In this document: positions 58,401 to 64,000 of the stretch, piece after piece
Numbering within the stretch: position 1 is the first letter of the stretch
Layout: the number at the start of each line of letters is the position of its first letter
Origin: Massariosphaeria phaeospora
Lineage: Eukaryota > Ascomycota > Dothideomycetes > Pleosporales
DNA: 64,000 nucleotides
Reading direction: 5' to 3'
Assembly: GCA_011032825.1 (NCBI GenBank)
Contig: JAADJZ010000034.1
Span: forward strand, 248,001-312,000
Translations under genes and position numbers: made by a program
Notes under the pieces: model-generated
What the model was told of the DNA's origin: nothing
Database searches by the model: none
The model's input: only the letters and a program-made list of their open reading frames with translations

Positions 58401-59298
58401 ATTCTGCTCAAGTAGTAAATACGGCCAGGTTCCAGGTAATAATGCAGCCATGTCTGTCGCGATCCCGACCAATCACATATATGCTGTGATTGACGTACAT
58501 GTACGGGGCCGTAGAACCCAAGGAACCGGTATTACGGCTTGCCACACACCAGGGAAGTCCTGTCCAAGCCGAAGAAAGCTTTCATAAAGTTGACAAAGTT
58601 GATGATAGGCCTGGTGGGGTTGTTCGAACCTATCGGCGTTCTGTGCATCTGAAAATGATGATCAAAGGTAGTTTAGAATATAAGGTGAAAAGTCCTACCA
58701 ACTTGCCAGCCACTAATTACCTCCAGGAACGACAGAATGGAATATCCGTCTTGTTTACTATCCTTGGAAGATGAAGGGCGCAACTGTTCCGATGCCGTAT
58801 TTTGCTAGACTGGTCGATGATGAAAAACCCGTTCCGTAGTGCCGCGAGGGAGTGGGAAACCAGTATAGATCGTTCCCACCGTGCCGCGACTGGACCTAAG
58901 GCGAGATTCCTTGCTGCTGTTTCCTCCTGATTTAGCATCCATCTGGTCGGTGTAATGGTGTAGTCGTGATGCGCTTATTTACTCCTGGGTTCTGAAGTGT
59001 AATTTAGGTCGGGGCAGTACCAAAAATGGTATCACCTTAGCTCGACCGAGTCTGTGACAGCGCCACCATGGCTTACGGGATATCATGAGTCGTGTGGATT
59101 CTATGCGCATCAGTACTTACATTAACGAGGATACAAAGCACAAACCATGCCCTGATCCTTCGCTACACGTTCCAGTTTGATGTATTACCCTGGGTATCAC
59201 ACGCTACTGCAATAGCCGATTTCCGATACAAGTAATGCTTTAGTTTCCAGTTACAACTCTTCCAAGTAGCCAAGCTGACAAAATGTTAACAGTCGACC
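55433..59298. other. 3.9-kb gene-poor region
   Basis: No frame here exceeds about 110 codons with protein-like composition. CTCCGCGGAGC-like palindromic blocks recur near 56390 and 57350. A CTCGCTCGCAGCGAG palindrome lies near 56766. These hint at old DNA-transposon ends, but I could not pair them into an element. The last part is the upstream region of the C2H2 gene. Confidence 0.45.
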
Positions 59299-60393
59299 AT
59301 GCCCGGCGCCACAGACTTCGAACTTCTCGCTTCCAACGCCGTCCGGCAACCGTTAGCACGCGGCATGTCTCAACAGCGGGTGGACCCATCGCAGCCGCCC
59401 TTCTGTCGTTCTCGAAGTTGCGTTCTTGACCAGTGGATGCCTACGATACCTGCTTTTCCCGTAACCCAAAAACGTTCCCACACCGACGAGATGTATTTCG
59501 ATCAGATGCCTCTGTACGATATCACCCCGATGGTTCCAAACCCCGCCTCATTCGGCTCCGAGGACGACCTGTGGACCGCCAGTAGCGATTATTCGACATC
59601 GCAGACTTACACGCGTCAACTCTTTGGTCTCGATCAAACGGCTAGTCCAACCGCAAAACTTGCCTGGTCCGATTTATCGCCTACAGAGTGGCCGGCAACC
59701 TACTACGACGCTGGGACCTGGAGCTCCTCTGGATCCGTCTCAATTTGGCCTAGAGAAAGCCATGACAATTCGAATTTAGTCTTGATGGTATCCCCAACAA
59801 GTTTTGACACACCAATTGGTTTAGATTCACCATTCTCACCTCCGCCCCCGGCCGGATCCTTCCAGTTGAAAGACACAAACCACATCGAAATGCACCAAGA
59901 TGATAGCGACGGTATGGCGAATGCTTCGGTCCGATCGCGGTTGGACGACTTCGCACTAAGACGACGGCGTATGGCGATGGTGACGTTCGAAAGAGATAAT
60001 CCTGTCGTTGAACTCGATGATATGGAGAGAGATGAGATTACTGGAAGGTACCAACTGGTCCGCCGGCCCTTGCTAAAGAAACACAAGTGCTCTTACGAAC
60101 TATCCAATGGGAAGACCTGTCCACTGCGCTTTGTGAGGATTGAACACCTCAGAAGGCATATGAGAGTCCATGAAGGGGTGAGAAGCTTCAAGTGCAGGAT
60201 ACCACAATGTCTAAAAGCGTTTAGTCGACGAGACAATTACCACGACCACTATTGGACACACGTTAAACGTCCGGGTCGAGGGGGAAGAAACCAAAAAATG
60301 TCCATCGCGGCGATCGGTGAGATCGTGAAAGACAGGCGAATAGTTGAAAAGCTTGAGCGGAAGCTCAAGACGGAGTTGGAGGAGCCGCAGTGA
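59299..60393 (+). CDS. C2H2 zinc finger transcription factor, BrlA/FlbC-like
   Basis: A single exon encodes 364 aa from ATG 59299. The first 250 residues are Ser/Pro/Tyr-rich (activation-type). Two C2H2 fingers lie at about residues 264-320. The first is HKCSYELSNGKTCPLRF with H-x3/4-H spacing in LRRHMRVH. The second is FKCRIPQCLKAFSRRDNYHD followed by HYWTH. The RRDNYxxH form of the second finger is typical of BrlA and FlbC, regulators of asexual sporulation in filamentous fungi. The C-terminus is a Lys/Glu-rich helix. The protein probably acts in the nucleus on DNA. The exact member cannot be settled because only two fingers are present and BrlA itself is poorly conserved in dothideomycetes. 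Confidence 0.75.
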   Translation: MPGATDFELLASNAVRQPLARGMSQQRVDPSQPPFCRSRSCVLDQWMPTIPAFPVTQKRSHTDEMYFDQMPLYDITPMVPNPASFGSEDDLWTASSDYSTSQTYTRQLFGLDQTASPTAKLAWSDLSPTEWPATYYDAGTWSSSGSVSIWPRESHDNSNLVLMVSPTSFDTPIGLDSPFSPPPPAGSFQLKDTNHIEMHQDDSDGMANASVRSRLDDFALRRRRMAMVTFERDNPVVELDDMERDEITGRYQLVRRPLLKKHKCSYELSNGKTCPLRFVRIEHLRRHMRVHEGVRSFKCRIPQCLKAFSRRDNYHDHYWTHVKRPGRGGRNQKMSIAAIGEIVKDRRIVEKLERKLKTELEEPQ

Positions 60394-61515
60394 CGAACAT
60401 GGTGCGTTGTCAGAAGGTGATGATAGTCTAAGGTCGCTGCTTAAATATGGGTGGTTGCATTTCGGTTGGTCCTATGGCGTTCGATGAATTCGGGTTGCCC
60501 GCCCCTGCATCTTTGTAATATAGAGCTACATTGGGAATAGTGAATGCCAGATGAATTTGCATAATCGATCGGATTGCCTCTTCATGGTCTTCGTGCTGGA
60601 TTCGGCTCGGTGCACAAGGCTTCATTCCTGTGCTGAGACTACACGTAGGCCGAAGACAGATCCAACAAGATAATAGAAATCTTTCCGTACTGCGAGTAGT
60701 GTAGAAGAGAAAGGTGTACTAGAAGGAGAAGGCGGGGCCTTGGTGTGAAACATCAGTGGCTGTCAGATATCATTCAACAGGTAGGGCTGGAAAAATGCGA
60801 ACCTTGCATGAAAGGAGGTCAATGGCCTTTGATGAAGCGCGATGATACAGAGCTGGAGTCTCACTATAGCATCTTAGCGCGGTGGTGGTGGTGTGACGTA
60901 GTCCGATCAATGGATCGGCCGAGGCAGGGTCGGACAGGACGCTTAACGCACGGACCATCAAAAACTAGTCATCTGCGGAGGCCACACAATCTTTGTTCTT
61001 TCTTCAACAACAAACAACTTAGAATTCGCGAACAGCAATCGGAAGATACCAGCTCTCTCATATAAAACTGGATGGCCCCATGCTCGTTTCGAAGCGCCAG
61101 TAGCTCATCAACGCGCGCAGTGCTACCAGATCATCACTCGTGGAAGACGGTAGTACTCCGCCATCTAGCCCCACCTTGAGAAGCAGGACTCATCTACTCC
61201 AGTATCTAGAGCACATATGCCAGTACGAGCAAGTTCCTACTCGCTATGACCCAATACTTTAGTCTCAGTCTCAGTACAATCAGACTTCACCGATCTCAAC
61301 GTTCAGCCCCCAGTAGAGTCTCTTTTTTCTACCGACTCTAGTATCTGTTTTTGCTTCGCTGGAGCCCACGAATAAAGCAGGCAAAGATGACGGGAGCCTG
61401 ACGCAGGTAACCACACCTCGTCCAACTTATTAGGAATATCCTGAACCGAGACCGCGAGCACATTCTACTGACAATCCAGAGCAATAGAATCAACGATACC
61501 AACAATACCAACGTT
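60394..61515. other. 1.1-kb region, nothing firm
   Basis: This is the 3' flank of the C2H2 gene. The last ~100 bp read in frame into the following coiled-coil relic (IQSNRINDTNNTN), so that relic may start upstream of 61516. Confidence 0.4.
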
Positions 61516-61945
61516 ATGGTCTTATGGTCCGCAGCGAAAGCAGACGACGCTCGAATAGCCCAGCTCAACAAAGGCCTTAAAGAACTAGAGGACCAGCTGC
61601 GCCAACGCAAGAGCACCGACAACAGTAGTACTGCCGCAACAGCCCACCAGCGAACTTATAATGTTCTAGACAACCACCTTGAACCCTCCGACCTCGCCGA
61701 ACTAGAAGCCGCACTCAGCCAAGCACTCTCTTCCACAACGCGCGAACCCCCATCCGCATCAACGCTCCTCTAACAGTACGCGTGGGAATGGGACCCGATA
61801 TGGAAAGAGCTGTACGCGCCCCTCCGGAGAAAGGTCGCCGCCTTCACCTTTGCTGATGGCGCGACACGCTCGACACAGAAGTCCGCTGCAGATACGTACT
61901 CCAGCAACACAGGCACGACCTCACGCCCGAGCAAGCGCGAGTAGA
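61516..61945 (+). pseudogene. Coiled-coil hypothetical, interrupted by a stop
   Basis: From ATG 61516 the frame gives a coiled-coil (RIAQLNKGLKELEDQLRQRK) and then a helical region (LEPSDLAELEAALSQALSST). A TAA at 61771 interrupts it. The same frame continues with the well-formed YAWEWDPIWKELYAPLRRKV for about 55 more codons to a stop near 61943. A CAA-to-TAA change would explain the interruption. Fungal relatives of unknown role have a similar coiled-coil plus WDPxWKE layout, to my recollection. The start is uncertain because the frame is also open upstream. Confidence 0.45.
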
Positions 61946-63390
61946 GGTAGGCCGCGGGGAGGACTTCCGCTGGTGTGACTTGTCGGAGGAGTTCTACAGG
62001 TGGATCGAGGACGAGCAGTGTTATATGAGCGCGTCGGTGTGGGGGAAAACGAACATGGGAGTTGGAATTATCATGGGAAGACGGTGTGGGCCGGGTAGCT
62101 AGGAGCGGGTGTAGATTGGTATGGGCTTTCATATGGGTTACAGATAGAAGGAAAGAAGCGCTTGTTTGTTTGCTGACTGGGTTAGTTGTCTATAGAATCG
62201 ACATTGATTTGCATACTTGCAATTACGATACCGTATCTACAAACTGCCCTTTCAGCGGCAAACCCCAATCGAGTCTGCAGCACACACAGAGTAGTGGACG
62301 GTTCGAGGGACTTGTTACCGCCCCCAATAAGGAGCTGGCAACAACGAAGTTACTTTTCATGCGGAAAAAGCTCAGATGTAGAAACATTGCTTATTCAAGG
62401 TAGCCGTCTTTTTTTTGAAGAGAATTCTTCAAGTCGGAAGGTGTTTTCTTCGGTTTAAAGGTGTTTTCTTGGGCTTCAAATCAACGCTTTTTGGCCTTGC
62501 GAGTGGCTTCAACTATGTGGCACTTGAATCGTGAACAAGGCCTTCTTGGGCTGCGCGGTAAAAGCCCCCAATTCAAGGCCAAATATCTCCCCTTTTAGAA
62601 TATGCTAATGCACCCAACGCCGCATCTCGTTCGCACCTCCACGTTACATCGGTCACTATGAGTACTAGTTCACTCGCGCTCTTGCACTCTCGTACACTCG
62701 CTCGCGACACACAAGCCGGTGACTGCCGAGATCTATCCAAGGCACCCCAGTCACGCCATGTCCTCTCGTGTTGGCAATATTCCGTGCATATGTAGGATGA
62801 TGCAAATAGACCTGCGCGAGAAAGCGGGCGTGAGGATGGCTTTGAGAAGCTTTGCCAAGTAAGTAGTGTCATAAGAAAATATAGGGCGTCTGCGTGCTGG
62901 AAGTATGTATGTGCGTTTGCGTTTGAGAAGAAAAAGAGCGGTATGCCTGAAAGGGCTGTACGTCAAGAAAGCAAAACAAGGGTGGTAGGTATCCGACGGA
63001 TGGTGGATAATTGGTACCTAACCAGGACTCTTCGCCCCCCAGATGTAAGTAGTAAGAGCATAAAAAATCAGAACACTCGATTATCATCACGTCACCGAAC
63101 CAAGGTAGCTGTGCAAAAAGTATGTACTCGAATTGCCAGCTGCACGGCCTAGACAGCGCGAGATGCAGACAGGGTATATACAATGCGTATTGGGGGACAA
63201 GACGACCTTCTCATTAACAGTACGCAGCGCTCCATTAGAACAACGAATGCCACAAGAACGCAACAACTCGCGCGCAGTCGGTCCCTCACAAAACATCCAC
63301 AGGCGAGCGCATAGCCGTCGTGCTCCTCATCCCCGAACAACCAACTTCAGAGATTTCCAGATCTCCTACCAATAGCTAGCAGACAGAAAT
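61946..63390. other. 1.4-kb region, nothing recognised
   Basis: Many short frames occur on both strands with no family features. A run of CTCGCTC/CACTCGC-like repeats lies near 62665-62705. Confidence 0.4.
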
Positions 63391-63857
63391 CTACAAGAAG
63401 AAAGCGGCAAACGCGCCAACACCAGCGACCATGCCGCCGATCTGGGCGTGCGAGGCAGCGCCAGTGAACTCCGGGAGAGTGGACGAGGTTGGGTAGGCGC
63501 CAGTGCCGGAGGGAGCACCGGAGGCAGGAGCAGTGCCGATGGGGACGGGCACGCTGGGCACACCCGGAACGCCAGGAACGTCGGGGACACCGGTGCCGGA
63601 GGGACCGGGAACGGCCTCCACGGAGCTGGACGGGTAAGGGGCGATGGCGGTGGGGTAGAGGACCGAGGTGGGAGCGACGGTGCCGGGCAGTGTGGGCATG
63701 TGCTGGGTGACGGTGACGGTGACGACGGCGCAGGTTTCTGGGGAGGAGTTAGTGTGATGTTGGTGTTGGTATGTTGGGGTGCATGGCGCAGTGACATACC
63801 CGAAGTGTGGGCAGCAACGGCAGCGACGAAAGCAGCGGCGATGGCGAAGAACTTCAT
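63391..63857 (-). CDS. Small GPI-anchored, Pro/Val/Gly-repeat wall protein
   Basis: Exons 63857-63800 and 63737-63391 (405 nt, 134 aa) are joined by a 62-nt phase-1 intron (GTATGT...CCCAG). The signal peptide is MKFFAIAAAFVAAVAAHTS. A short motif CAVVTVTVTQH follows, then a Ser/Thr/Pro region and a repeat (VPDVPGVPGVPSVPVP). The C-terminus GGMVAGVGAFAAFFL, preceded by small residues (TGAASHAQ), fits a GPI-anchor signal. Such proteins are covalently linked to the fungal wall or plasma membrane. No enzyme domain is present. The single Cys after the signal makes a disulfide-rich effector unlikely. Confidence 0.78.
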
Positions 63858-64000
63858 GATGATGGTTGATTTGGTTTGGTTTGGTTTTGGTGGGTAGTTG
63901 TTTAGGTGGTGATAGCGGGAGACGTAGGTAGACAAAGGTCGAAAAGAGTGTGGTACTTGATAAAGCGAGTGGGCAAAGAGTGGCTACAGCTGTAAAAGAC
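63858..64000. other. 5' flank of the GPI-protein gene
   Basis: A T/G-rich plus strand (GGTTTGGTTTGGTTTTGG) here forms the C/A-rich leader of the minus-strand gene. Nothing else fits before the window ends. Confidence 0.4.

Overview
The window looks like nuclear DNA of a filamentous ascomycete, probably a dothideomycete. Genes are split by short introns of about 45-215 nt with fungal splice and branch sites (GTATGT/GTAAGT, CTAAC/CTAAT, CAG/TAG). Products are typical of such fungi: a PTH11/SAT4-type rhodopsin-fold membrane protein, 2EXR-like proteins, a BrlA/FlbC-like zinc finger protein and a GPI-anchored wall protein. The genus call is inference; no rRNA or barcode gene is present.

The first ~23 kb is a repeat-rich compartment. 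It holds a decayed zinc-knuckle (Gag-like) gene on the minus strand, head-to-head with an intron-containing LINE-like endonuclease/reverse transcriptase gene. It also holds two solo LTRs with perfect 5-bp target-site duplications, a broken 2EXR-type gene and an intact one, a GC-rich tandem repeat, and an RNase H gene whose intron contains a complete Ty1/copia element. That element has identical 164-bp LTRs, a CATTA duplication, a primer-binding site matching the initiator tRNA-Met anticodon arm, and one uninterrupted gag-pol frame carrying about 26 stop codons. A low-complexity Ala/Ser ORF, a 424-bp MITE with ~120-bp terminal inverted repeats and a second inverted-repeat element follow.

From ~23.2 kb on, the window is gene-rich and mostly conserved. 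In order it holds a Ser-rich protein with a PP1-docking-like motif (-), a Y-family DNA polymerase iota-like gene (+), sphingosine-1-phosphate lyase (+), mitochondrial ribosomal protein L16 (-), replication factor C subunit 1 (+), a rhodopsin-domain membrane protein (-), a short-chain dehydrogenase (-), an R/S/E-rich nuclear-type protein (-), a signal-peptide/one-TM protein (+), a TMEM135-like membrane protein (-), a bHLH factor (+), a divergent Hsp70 with signal peptide and C-terminal HDEL (+), two lineage-type hypotheticals, a C2H2 zinc finger protein (+), a coiled-coil relic and a small GPI-anchored protein (-). DNA synthesis and repair genes (polymerase iota, RFC1) lie within 10 kb of each other, but nothing else suggests a functional cluster.

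Exon models were built by hand from splice signals, reading phase and family alignment from memory. Where the exon lengths sum to a multiple of three this is stated. No similarity search could be run.
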